Origin: Clytia hemisphaerica
Taxonomy: Eukaryota > Cnidaria > Hydrozoa > Leptothecata > Clytiidae
Direction of reading: 5' to 3'
Length of the DNA stretch: 64,000 bases
Assembly: GCA_902728285.1 (NCBI GenBank)
Contig: CACVBU010001298.1
Span: 248,001 to 312,000, forward strand
Shown here: positions 33,453-43,643 of the stretch, one piece after another
How the letters are laid out: each line of letters begins with the position of its first letter
How positions within the stretch are numbered: position 1 is the stretch's first letter
Notes under the pieces: generated by a model
Seen by the model: the letters and a program-made list of their open reading frames with translations, nothing else
Told to the model about the DNA's origin: nothing
The model's database searches: none
Made by a program: the position numbers and the translations under genes

Positions 33453-33947
33453 TGAAACTCACGGGCTGATTCAATCAACTCCTATCACTTGAGGGTTTTA
33501 GTGCAAAGTCTTAATTTATATTTTATTGAACTTTAACGTACTATGGGTCCGCTGGGGGAGGAGGGCTCTAAGATAAGGATGGGGGCTCTTAGCATTGCTC
33601 TATTAATGTAAAAGCCATTTCATTTAGTTACGGTAGGTGCTGTATAATTAATGTAATCGTAGTTGATTCGATTTTAGCACTAATTTACTTTATTTATATG
33701 TTGAATATTTCAAATTTATTCAGTTAGAATTATCCATAGATAGGTAGATTCTGTGGGGTATAGTTAATTTTTTCAACGTTAAATGAAAAGATATTAATCA
33801 AAACAAAGAAAGGTCTTTTAAAAATTATTTTTTATAAGAATTATTTTAAAAAAATCGCGAGGCACAAAATTTTAAAAGATCTGAAAAATTATTTAAGTAT
33901 AACTCCAAGTCTGAATTAAATGAGTGACCAAAACATTATCTAGCAGT
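33453..33947. other. Decarboxylase 3' flank
   Basis: No coding features. It should contain the 3' UTR of the decarboxylase, but I saw no clean AATAAA. Confidence 0.4.
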
Positions 33948-34178
33948 ACACTTTTTTTATAAGAACATCCAAAATCAAGCCTTCGAATGTTCTTAACTTG
34001 TCTAGTTTTTTAAGCCTAAAAATGTTCTTAAAACATGTTCTTATTTTGACCATTTTGTGAATATTTTTGACCATTTTACTCAGAAATAGGGTTTTTTGAG
34101 TCTACAAAGCCTTAAAATGTTCTTAACTTGTTCTTAACATTTTGACAAGCAAAGCCTTGTTCTTATATAGTTTGTTCT
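33948..34178. mobile_element. ACACT-ended MITE, word TGTTCTTA, cut by the LINE
   Basis: ACACTTTTTTTATAAGAACA at the left, then repeated ATGTTCTTA/TGTTCTTAAC, AGAAATAGGG and AAGCCTTGTTCTTATATAG. It is the same family as 8374-8622. The right terminus is missing or shifted because the LINE at 34187-37680 is inserted at its edge. Confidence 0.65.
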
Positions 34179-34267
34179 TATTAACATAATAATAATAATA
34201 ATACGCCTAAAACTCGATATTCGAGTAAAATACAGTTAAAATACAAGAGAACTAAGAAAAAAATATA

Positions 34268-35818
34268 TTATCTTTGTCTTCTTTCTTTTCTTCTTTCGTA
34301 CATATCTACACGTTTTACATTCAATTTTTCACAGAAAGATGACACATTACGTCTCCAACCGGATCGGTCTGAAACTGAATCATTCCACGAGTGAAGGATG
34401 TCACCAGTCTTAAGTAGAGCTTTTATGTTATCTTTGTACCTCAAGCGTGGACGCCCAATCGGTCTGCTGCCTAGAACTAGTTCACCGTAAAAAAGTTGCT
34501 TAACAGTTCGATTGTTGTCCATACGGGCAACGTGACCGAGCCAACGGAGTCGATTCTGGGCTAGCATAACTTCGATATCTACCGAATCGGATCTCCTTAA
34601 TATCTCCTCGTTACTGACAAAATCATCCCATTTAATATGCAGAATGTTTCGCAGATGACGTTGTTGTACAGTTCTTAATTGCTTTATTTCGTGGGAATAT
34701 AAAGTCCATGTTTCACAACCATAAAGAAGTATAGGCATTAAACATCGGTTGAAAACTGTAACTTTCGTACGTGTTGTCAAATCATGGTTGTTGAAGACTC
34801 TGTCTTTTAGTCTGCCGAATGCACAAGATGTGGCTTGGATACGTGTGATCAATTCATCTTTGAGATTCGATTCTTTTGACAATATACTTCCGAGATATTT
34901 GAAACGGTTCGTACATTTAAGTTTCGTTTCGTCAATAAAGAAGTCACACTCAGGACCTAGGCACATAACCTCAGTCTTTTTGGCGTTTATTTGCAGACCG
35001 AATCTCTTGGCAGTAAGATGGTAGCTTGTTAGTAGAGATTGCAGTCCTTCGGACGTATCACTGAACACAGCGATGTCATCGGCATATTGAGCTTCACGGA
35101 TATACATGTGGAAAGTTTTCGTTTTCGCTTTTAATCTTCTAAGGTCGAAGAGGTTGCCATCCATTCGGAAACGTACGTAAATTGAATGTTCTGTGTTATC
35201 TTTGAAAGCGATCCAAAGGGCTATCGCTGCATATAAACCGTAGAGGGTAGGGGCTAATTTACAACCTTGCTTCACACCACAATCGTAGTTGAAAGGCTTC
35301 GAAAGTTCACCTTCAATGACGAGTCTCGCTTTGACATCTGAATATAGCAGCTGGATTGCTTTAAGAAGATTTGGCGGGCATCTGATTTTGAAGAGAAGTT
35401 TAAATAAAAGGGGACGATTGACAGTATCAAACGCTTTCGTGAAATCAATGAAAACGATATACAGGTTACGACATTGCTCTCTAGATTTCTCCATTAGCTG
35501 ACGAACCGTGAAAATGCCGTCGATTGTGCCACGTTCGCTACGATAACCGTGTTGTGAATCTGGATATACATTATTGACAAGCTTCTGTATTCTGTGTAAA
35601 ACGATATCGGCAAAGATTTTCCCAACACAACTGAGTAAGGATATGCCACGATAATTTCCGCAGACACTACGATCGCCTTTCTTAAATAGAACGGTGATGT
35701 TGGGATCGATTAAATCAGAGGGTAACTTAAGTGTGGTCCAGAAATATCGTGAATAATGAAAAAATGAAGTTTCTGACTGACTGTCCACCAAATGATATTG
35801 CTTCAGGAATAATGCCAT
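34268..35818 (-). pseudogene. LINE reverse transcriptase, main part
   Basis: An open frame of 516 codons covers most of the RT domain and C-terminal region. Motifs seen: NYRGISLLSCVGKIF, FIDFTKAFDTVNR (the first catalytic Asp), GVKQGCKLAPTLYGLY, and the catalytic YADDIAVF. Past the palm it continues with thumb-like sequence KRFGLQINAKKTEVM, then ETWTLYSHEIKQLRTVQ, RLRWLGHVARM and GRPRLRYKD, a tail typical of this LINE group. The N-terminal part of the RT lies in another frame (35727-36449), so the domain is broken. Confidence 0.88.
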
Positions 35819-36449
35819 CGGGACCTGGGCTTTTACCGAGTTTAGACCGTTTTATTGCATCGTCAAGCTCTTTTTCGGTGATCGGTTCATCAAGTGAGTA
35901 ATCGATAGGACGTTGATCGATTTCATCAAGAACTGTTTCGTCGGTTTCTGTGACGTTGTTGAGAAGTTCTGAAAAGTGTTCGACCCAGCGTTCCTTTATT
36001 TCACCTTTGGTTGTTAGCAATTTCCCATCTTTCGATTTGATAGGGTGTGAATTGCGAGATGAAGGACCGTATACCTCACGAAGAGTAGCGTAAAAGTCTT
36101 TCAGATTGTTTTCCAAACGATATCTTTCAGCTTCTGACGCTTTTTGGATGAACCAATCATTTTTTATCTTTCTCACTTCTTGTTGGATCTCACGTCTGGT
36201 TCGATTTTTGTCTTTAAGAAGTGTAAGAATCTGTTGATCATTTTCATCAAACCAATCTCTGTTTTGCTTTCTTTGTTTGGGAAAGGTGTTTGACGTAGCA
36301 GATAGCAGAGAAGTTTTTAAGTTTTCCCAATTAATTTCAGAGTTCGCAAGATCATTATCTAGACGACGTTGAAGTTCCAAAATTCTTTCTGGCGTAATGC
36401 TGTATTTCGGTCTGGATGGAGCTTTCGTTCCTTTTCTTTTTCGAAACAA
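35727..36449 (-). pseudogene. LINE region between endonuclease and reverse transcriptase
   Basis: A 240-codon frame whose last third contains KLGKSPGPDGIIPEAI, the RT motif 0/1 region, and whose first two thirds are the linker after the endonuclease (Arg/Lys-rich, helical). It overlaps the RT frame at one end and the endonuclease frame at the other by about 90 nt each, which locates the frameshifts. Confidence 0.8.
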
Positions 36450-37231
36450 ACGGAAGAAACATTTACATATAACAAGTTTATGGTCTGAGTAGCAATCAGC
36501 ATCAAGATACGTTTTGGTGATTGAGATGTGGGGTCTTGTTTGAGGATCGGCGAGGAGTGATCAATCTGATGCCAATGTTTTGACCGTAAATGTTGCCAGG
36601 AGGTTTTAAATTTATTCGAAAGTTGGAAAACAGAACCCATAACAGTGAATGAGTTTTGGGTGCAAAAATCGAGTAGCATAAGTCCGTTTGAGTTCATTTT
36701 TCCGATACCATGCTTCTCGAGGACGTTTGGCCAAAGTTGCCAATCTGATCCCACTCTTGCGTTGAAGTCACCGAGAATAAGATAAAGGTCGTCTCTGTCA
36801 GAACGTAAAACATCCGTGAGAGATTGGTAAAAGAGTTCTTTCTCTTCCTGTGTGCGTTGCATAGTTGGGGCGTATACACTGACAAGTTTAAGATATTTTC
36901 CAGAATGGAGTCGAACTCTTAACACCATCAATCTATCGCTTATCGGTACTGTGGTCATTTCGAAGGAAGATAATTTGTTAGAAATGGCAAATCCAACACC
37001 GGCTTCCTTCTTAGTGCCTCCGCTCCAGTATATTGTATAATCTCTTTCGACTAGGTTTCCTTGTCCTTCTCGTCTAACTTCGCTCAGTGCACATATATCA
37101 ATGTTAGCTTTAGCGAGTTCTCGTGTTATGATTGCAGTTGCTCGTTCGGGTCTGATTGAATCGGTAGTGTCGTTTGTCGTGCGGACATTCCACGCACCAA
37201 GTGTGAGGTTGAAAGGATTTCGTGTATTCAT
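36359..37231 (-). pseudogene. LINE apurinic-type endonuclease
   Basis: Opens with NLTLGAWNVRTTND. The next segments are IDICALSEVRREGQG (the metal-binding Glu), YWSGGTKKEAGVGFAIS, LVSVYAPTM, and the catalytic LILGDFNARVGSDW, as in APE-type LINE nucleases. After HWHQID the expected C-terminal SDH segment is not in this frame, indicating a frameshift near 36540. Confidence 0.85.
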
Positions 37232-37684
37232 CGGTTTTCTCGGATGCAGTAGTGGTATCTCTCTCTATACGAAGTTCTAATCATATATAAACTGTAAGGC
37301 TGTCCCAATGTATGTCGAAGCTGCTTGGGACAAGAGCAACTTCCCTTGGCAGAAAACTCCATGGACACGGCGGCAAAGCAAGCTAGGACAGCCGAATGAA
37401 GATAGTCTGTTGCAATAGATGCCAGATAAAGGACCGAGTTGATTCTGATATCCGCCAGGGTACCAACGAGGATGCCGAGTTGACAAGCCACATTGCTGTT
37501 GCCAATGAAGATGACGAGTTGTCAGAACATCATTGCCAGTTGGTGTCGTGACCCTGACAAGGGGAGCGTGGGTGGAGTAACGCTTGCTCAAGGCGAACAC
37601 CCAGGCTAGTGGAGGGAAGGAGGCGCCACACTTCTCCATTCTAGAGCGAGACCCTAGGTCTGGCCCTAGCCACTGCCCTATATT

Positions 37685-38500
37685 AACAAGTGATACTTAT
37701 ATGGACCTACCATTTAACACATATATAATTGATATCTACGTGAGCGTGACCATTAAACAATCATTCAGAACACAAATACAGGGTGTCCCTAATTAAAGTA
37801 TCGAGTTTGAACATGCGATTGAGTAGAAAAGTTTGTGTGTGTTATCGCTAAAATATAAGAACGTTCTCCATGACACAGGCTTATTACAAAAGGTAGTTAC
37901 AACGTATAAATTAATCGTAATGACAAAGAAAAAAGAGGGAGAGCTTAAAATACAATTTTGTGAACACGCACATAAAACTTTCTACTCATAGTTGTGTTTC
38001 GACTCGATACTTTAATTAGGGACACCCTGTAGTTACGATCTATTAAAATTAGTCGTTTGTTTCTTATAAAAAAAACAATGATTCAATATTTCACAAATCC
38101 AAAAAACCCTTTTTTTAGCTGAAATTTACCCAAAATTTTTTTTTTCTCCAAAAATCGAGCTCCGTCACATTCGAGGGTTTATAGTTATGCATCTTTGTGC
38201 AAAAAATCATATAGAATGAAAGAGCCAATCTCGAAAAGAGCTAATACCTAAGTAATTGATAATTTGCTTACAAGAAAAAATCGAATTTGGACAGTTTTTC
38301 TATAAAAACACGCCAAGCAACCAAAATTTCCTGTCTAAACACACATATTCTTCAAAAGTAAGCCATCATGAGCAAAAAAAGTATCTATAACGAACGGACA
38401 GACAGACAGACGGACGGACGGACGGACAGACAAACAGACGAACGAACGGGCAGAGGTTAATTTATAGGAGCTCCACCCCACCGGGGTAGGTCAAAAAACG
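37685..38500. repeat. Dispersed repeat F, copy 1
   Basis: AAGTGATACTTATATGGACC starts a block shared with 39343 onward. It continues through GTCGTTTGTTTCTTATAAAA, GCTCCGTCACATTCGAGGG and TTATAGTTATGCATCTTTG to the end CTCCACCCCACCGGGGTAGG. A GGAC/GGAA-type tetranucleotide run occupies about 38390-38450. The block is interrupted by the MITE at 37779-38029. Confidence 0.75.
37779..38029. mobile_element. TA-flanked mariner-like MITE inserted in repeat F
   Basis: The ends CAGGGTGTCCCTAATTAAAG and CTTTAATTAGGGACACCCTG belong to 28-bp perfect inverted repeats. TA is duplicated at 37777-37778 and 38030-38031. The sister copy of the surrounding repeat at 39420-39440 reads CACAAATAGTGACGATC with one TA and no insert, an exact empty site. 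251 bp, no transposase ORF. Confidence 0.92.
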
Positions 38501-38667
38501 TGTAGCACTGAATGACGATTCATTGACACGATTTTCTTAATATTCGCAGAATCACTTCTAATGATAAAATACTTTGATGAAAATTATCACATGCCATCCT
38601 TCTACTTTTTTCTATACCCATTTCTTACCATGAGACTAAAAAGCCCCTTCAATATATAAATCAGCGT

Positions 38668-38883
38668 ACACGTTTTCTTTTATACATGAACATAAGGCTT
38701 CGATGGCCAAAATATTAGTTAAAGTTGGGAACATTTTAAGGCTTTGCGGACTCTAAAATACCCGATTTCTTAGGTAAATGGACAAAAATACTCACAAAAT
38801 GGCGAAAATTAGAATATTTTTAGGATTAAGCTAAGAACATCCGAAGGCTTCAAAATTTTCAATATTCTCATAAAAAAACGTGT
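38668..38883. mobile_element. ACACGT-ended MITE (reverse orientation copy)
   Basis: The ends ACACGTTTTCTTTTATACAT and CATAAAAAAACGTGT are inverted. The interior GGCTTCGATGGCCAAAATAT, CCGATTTCTTAGG and CTAAGAACATCCGAAGGCTT are reverse complements of parts of 8374-8622 and 33948-34178. Confidence 0.7.
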
Positions 38884-39342
38884 GATTTTTCCCTATATGT
38901 CGGTGTTTTTTTTAGAATGTACCAAATTGTCTTTTTTGGGTATCTCCTGTTTAAGGCAACCTTTCTTAATGAAAAACTTTTTTATGCGTATTTCAATTTA
39001 TTTTGAGAAAAAGAGATAGGATGAAATATTCCGATTTTTTTAGTCCGCCTTTAATTGGATAAGTTGAACAGCTACAGTTTAAGGACAAAATTAGGAGTAA
39101 TCTAGGATGAGAGCTTTCTTATGTGCAGATGGATGAAAAATTCCACAATTAATTACTCCTTATCTATGAAAGATTCCGTCTTGAAATTATACTCTCAAAA
39201 AATAGTGCACCATATGAATTATTAGAAAATGTAAGCAAAATGATGAAAGGAGTAGAAAAGGATGAGATATTCCAAAAATATTGATAAAAACGGGTTGTTC
39301 AAAAGTTTAAAAACTAATGGATATTATTTTAATGATGACAAG
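38884..39342. other. Non-coding stretch
   Basis: No gene. The short word AGGATGAAATATTCC/AGGATGAGATATTCC recurs (about 39015, 39265 and again at 40518), suggesting remnants of a further repeat. Confidence 0.4.
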
Positions 39343-40455
39343 TGATACTTTTATGGACCTACCTGGTTATGCATTTAACACATATATAATTGATATCTTT
39401 AACGTTAAACAATCATTCAGAACACAAATAGTGACGATCTATTAAAATTAGTCGTTTGTTTCTTATAAAAAAAAACGTTTAGAAACCAAAATTTCATGCT
39501 CTTGAAATATTCTTTCATATTCAAGACTTCGTTAGCAAAAAAACATCTATCTTACTCTATTACTCTATAATTGAGTAATTTGGCTAAGAACATTGATGTA
39601 TGCTTATTAATGGTGATTCTTATAGATAAAGATGCGTTTTTTGAGCTGAAAAGTTCTTTTTTTACAAAAATCTGCTTGACACATCTTTTACCTACTATCA
39701 TGCAAAAAAACAGCGATCCAATATTTCAAAAAAACCCTTTTTTAGCCGTTTTATGGCCCATATTAGCCCAAAAACATTTTTTTTCGAAAATCGGGCTCCG
39801 TCACATTCGAGGGTTTATAGTTATGCATCTTTGTGCAAAAAATCATAAAGAATGAAAGAGCCGATCTCGAGAAAAGCTAATACCTAAGTAATTGATAATG
39901 TGCTTATAAAAAAATATCTAATTTCGCCAGTTTTTCTATATAAAAACACGCCAAGCAACCAAAATTTTAACACACAATTGCTTCTAAAGTAAGCCCTCAT
40001 GAGAAAAAAAAACATCTATCTCATAAAAAAATTGAGTAATTTGACTAAGAACATTAATGTATGCTTATTAATAGTGATTCTTATAAATAAACATGCGTTT
40101 TTTAAGCCAAATAAATTTTTTTGCAAAAATCTGCTTGAGCCATCTTTTACCTATGATGGTACCCTACTTTCATGTAAAAAATCAGAAAAAATTAATGATC
40201 TAATTTTTCACAAAGTCCAAAAAACCCGTTTTTTAGCCGTTTTTTGGCCCAAATTGGCCCAAAAGTTTTTTCTTTCTAAAATCGGGCTCCGTCACATTTT
40301 GGCCACCACCATTTTGCACCTTTGTACCAAAAATCAGATGATTCCTATGATTCAATCTCGAGAAAAGCTGGTAACGAACGGACGGACGAACGGACGGACG
40401 AACAGAGGTGAATTTATAGGACCTCCACCCCACCGGGGTAGGTCCAAAAATTACA
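39343..40455. repeat. Dispersed repeat F, copies 2 and 3 in tandem
   Basis: It starts GACAAGTGATACTTTTATGG, matching 37685. The segment from TTTGGCTAAGAACATTGATG through CGGGCTCCGTCACATT recurs after about 450 bp from TTTGACTAAGAACATTAATG. The block closes with a GGACGGACGAAC run and CTCCACCCCACCGGGGTAGG, as copy 1 does. Open frames inside (39571-39855, 39999-40526) come from the repeat and lack known domains. Confidence 0.7.
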
Positions 40456-40664
40456 TGAGTGTAATAGTAAAGAGTGAATCTTTCAGAAAAAAGCAATATA
40501 TTCACCCAAAGAGTGACATAGGATGAAATATTCCACTTTTTATGTCACCCGAAATCGAAAATTGTGGAATTCTTCATCCTTTTCTACTCCTTAAATTTAA
40601 ATTTGAAAATTTATGGTATCAACAATAGATTTCCGAAGAGTTTAGATGATAAAAACGTTTTTAA

Positions 40665-41324
40665 CCCTTTCCGGACGCATGATTTAACGGCTATATGACG
40701 CAAACAAAAATTAGATTTTTGACTGGCTTCACTAAAATTGCAATAGAAAGTGATTGATACAAGATATCACGATAAGTAATACCTCGTTCTTTTCACATGT
40801 AATAGGGGTTTTGAAATACCAAAAAAAAATTTTTAAAAATGGCTGACACCTGGTCACGTGACCGAAAAAATGGCAGATTTTTTTTCGGAAAGGCAAAATT
40901 TTTGACTTTGAATAAAGAGATAGAGAAAGAGGCATTTGATTTACGCCTTGAACTTTGAATATGATTTAGAAAATTGAATTACTGACCAGGTAAAAAAAAT
41001 TTCATGTCATAAGCTTTCCAAGAATTTGAGTAAAGTGATTTTTTGTCCGAATTTTTGAGTAATTTTTCCCTTACAGATTAAGCCTGAGTAAATTTACAAC
41101 AAACATTGAAAATTTATAATTCTTGTTGTAAACAAGATATCGGAAAGCGGTTTTTTGCAGGTTACGGAAAATTTATCTCAAAATCATTATTCAAAACCAT
41201 GTTATTGCATTTTGGCGCTAAAACTGTTAAAATCTTTTACAAAGCTATGTGCCACCGAGTGGCCCGTGCGTCATATAGGAACACGATTCATGGGCCACCC
41301 AGTGGCCCGTGCGTCCGGAAAGGG
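40665..41324. mobile_element. PiggyBac-like MITE
   Basis: The ends CCCTTTCCGGACGCA and TGCGTCCGGAAAGGG are perfect inverted repeats starting with CCC, directly flanked by TTAA at 40661-40664 and 41325-41328. Near the right end GCCACCGAGTGGCCCGTGCG and GCCACCCAGTGGCCCGTGCG form a subterminal direct repeat. 660 bp without transposase. CCC ends and a TTAA target are the hallmarks of piggyBac elements. Confidence 0.88.
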
Positions 41325-41328
41325 TTAA

Positions 41329-42269
41329 AAATTGCTATAGTAAAATATGATTTTAAAGATCTCTGAAAAGTCCATCAGATACATTCTAAAAAAGACACCG
41401 ACAAATAAATAAGAACATTTCGGCATCAAGGAACATCTTTACAGCTCTAATAAAAAAGAGTAGAGTTTAGTTCGAGTTTGACATGACATACTTGGGAGGA
41501 AGGATGTTAAAAAAAGACTGAGAATCACATCGCTGAAATTAAGAAATATCCCATCAAACTTCTAAAATTAGTTTTATGAGGCCTTGCGAAGAATAAAACG
41601 ATTATCTCGTTACCATAACAACCAAAAAGACAAGAGATTTGTCAAACAGTACTGGGTGACGTAATGTAAAACACTTTCCTTTACTCAATTACATCTTGGA
41701 AGTTGTTAATACTTAAGGATTTCTCCAACTAAACAAACATTTCCTCAAAGACGGGGGTCAAAAGATTAAGGAATTGTACATAATCTAACCCCCTGGATAT
41801 GAAAATCTTAAGGTTTTATTTTGTGAAAGGATAAAGGAAATTTCGTTACAAAGTTTTCTTTGATTCATTTTTCTTCGTCTACAGAGGATGAGTATTTAGA
41901 CATTTAAAAAGGTACATTTTAGAAACATCACCAAGCAGAGTATCTGAAGAATAACAGAGCACCAAAGGTAGGAGATGGTTTTTCATATATTCTATTAGAA
42001 AGACAACGAGACTCTAAAAACTGACATCGAGTTAATTATTATGATACATCAGTTAATGAGATATCATTAGCATAATAGCCCTAATGATAGAAACACTTGT
42101 GATTTATAACATTCATTTCGCATGTTTTTACTCCAAATACTATAGCCTCCAAACTCGAGTTATTTTCACTTGATGAATTTGAAGAAAAGCGAAGAAAAGA
42201 CAAGGTCTCGATTTGAACTCATTCTTGTTATTACATGTAATTTTAACAACGTCATTCTAAATACGATAA
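41329..42269. other. Non-coding stretch
   Basis: No gene or clear repeat was recognised between the piggyBac-like MITE and the TCGTTT-word element. Confidence 0.4.
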
Positions 42270-43540
42270 GGGACCGTGTACAAATATTGTTTTAATCGTT
42301 TGAGAAAAAATCGTATAATGAAAAGGTATGAAACGATTTAGTAGCCAAAAATTTGAAGAAAAATCGTTTTCTAAACGATGACTGACAAACTATGAAAAGG
42401 AATTCGTTTTCATTCGTTTTAAATTTTGAAAATCGTTTACAACCGTTTTAAATATCCAGATTTCGTTTAAGTGTACTCAAAATCGTTTAAGTGTACTCAA
42501 AATCGTTCTGGTGTTCTCAAAATCGTTTTGGTGTACTCAAAATCGTTTTGGTGTACTCAAAATCGTTCTGGTGTTCTCAAAATCGTTTTGGTGTACTCGA
42601 AATCGTTTTTGGTGTTCTCAAAATCGTTTTAGGTTTATATAGATCATTCTTTTAAATAGAAAAACGTTCCATCCGGAGGCAAAACGTTTCAATAAAATTA
42701 AATCGTTTTTTCCCCATTAAAATTCGTCAAAAATCAGTTAGTGTACCAGACATGGCCAAGTAAAGGTACAAGAGTGGAGAGACAATGCATAGGTCCATAT
42801 ATAAAATATGTGGACTCTAATTGTCGGTGTGAAAGTACATACTACTTTGATTCCCCTACCTCTTAGCTTTCCAAAAATATATAACGAGTGCTTTGACTTT
42901 TTTAGAGGGGCTAAGAAACTGGTTTTAGTTTGCGCACACAGGGGAGCAAGAAGAATTATCACACCCCTGTCTCAGTGACCCGGTGAGAATTTATTAGCCA
43001 GTGAGGATAAAATGGTGGAGCTTAAAGTCAACAAGGTAAAAAATCCCTTGCTTATTATGGTTGGGAATTTGAAAAGCCTTGGCTATTAGCTAGTAATCGT
43101 TTAATAGTTTAGATATTCGTTTAATATTTCAGATATTTGTTTAATAGGTTAGACATTCGTTTACTTTACGTTTTTTAGATATTCGTTTTAGAGTTATGAT
43201 ATTCGTTTCAGAGGTAAGAAATTCGTTTTGGAGGTAAGAAATTCGTTTTGATAGTTTCAAATTCGTTTTGATAGTTTCAAATTCGTTTTGATAATTTCAA
43301 ATTCGTTTTGATAGTTTCAAATTCGTTTAATTGATTAGGAAATCGTTTTAACTTGAAGACTTTCTTTTCAAAACGTTTTATCACTTTTTGTTCAAAGAAA
43401 AACGTTTAAAATCGTTTAATAACGTTTCAGCCTGACATCGCTTTAAATTGGTACGATTCTTAAACGATTAAAATCATTTGGGAAACGAAAGAAATCGTGT
43501 AAATTCGTTGAAAAGTGGAACTATATTTGTACATGGTCCC
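42270..43540. mobile_element. GGGACC-ended element packed with TCGTTT words
   Basis: The left end GGGACCGTGTACAAATAT and right end ATATTTGTACATGGTCCC are inverted with one mismatch, and TAA is duplicated outside (42267-42269, 43541-43543). The left part repeats AAATCGTTTTGGTGTACTC about eight times and the right part repeats AATTCGTTTTGATAGTTTC several times. Single ATCGTTT/ATTCGTTT words fill the rest. The centre (about 42740-43090) lacks the word and may be a separate insertion. No transposase ORF. Confidence 0.82.
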
Positions 43541-43643
43541 TAACTTGCTTGAATCTGTTTAATCCAGGGATATTTAGCAAAATTTGTAAGGAACCCAAAC
43601 AATTTCTTTGTAAATTCACATTCGTTTCATTATTTTAGAAACA

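Larger units (their letters stand above)
34187..37680 (-). mobile_element. Full-length non-LTR retrotransposon (LINE), frameshifted
   Basis: The element is transcribed on the minus strand, with its 5' end near 37680 and its 3' end at 34187. It is flanked by an exact 8-bp target duplication, TATTAACA (34179-34186 and 37681-37688). The 3' terminus is a TTATTATTATT tail. From the 5' end: an untranslated leader (about 37680-37232), an APE-type endonuclease frame, then a reverse transcriptase region split over two frames. Frame changes near 36540-36450 and 35800 mean the copy cannot make intact proteins. The clade was not assigned with confidence. Confidence 0.9.

Noticed and set aside
34268..37231. 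Retrovirus or LTR element
   Set aside because: No LTRs, protease or integrase. An APE-type endonuclease upstream of RT, an 8-bp target duplication and a TTA-repeat tail identify a LINE.
39571..40526. ORFs of 94 and 175 codons as genes
   Set aside because: Both lie in repeat F, are near-duplicates of each other and run into the tetranucleotide GGAC tract.
43195..43330. Regular direct repeats AATTCGTTTTGATAGTTTC that at first look like a CRISPR array
   Set aside because: The units are head-to-tail without unique spacers of constant length, and the DNA is clearly eukaryotic with introns. They are part of the GGGACC-ended element.
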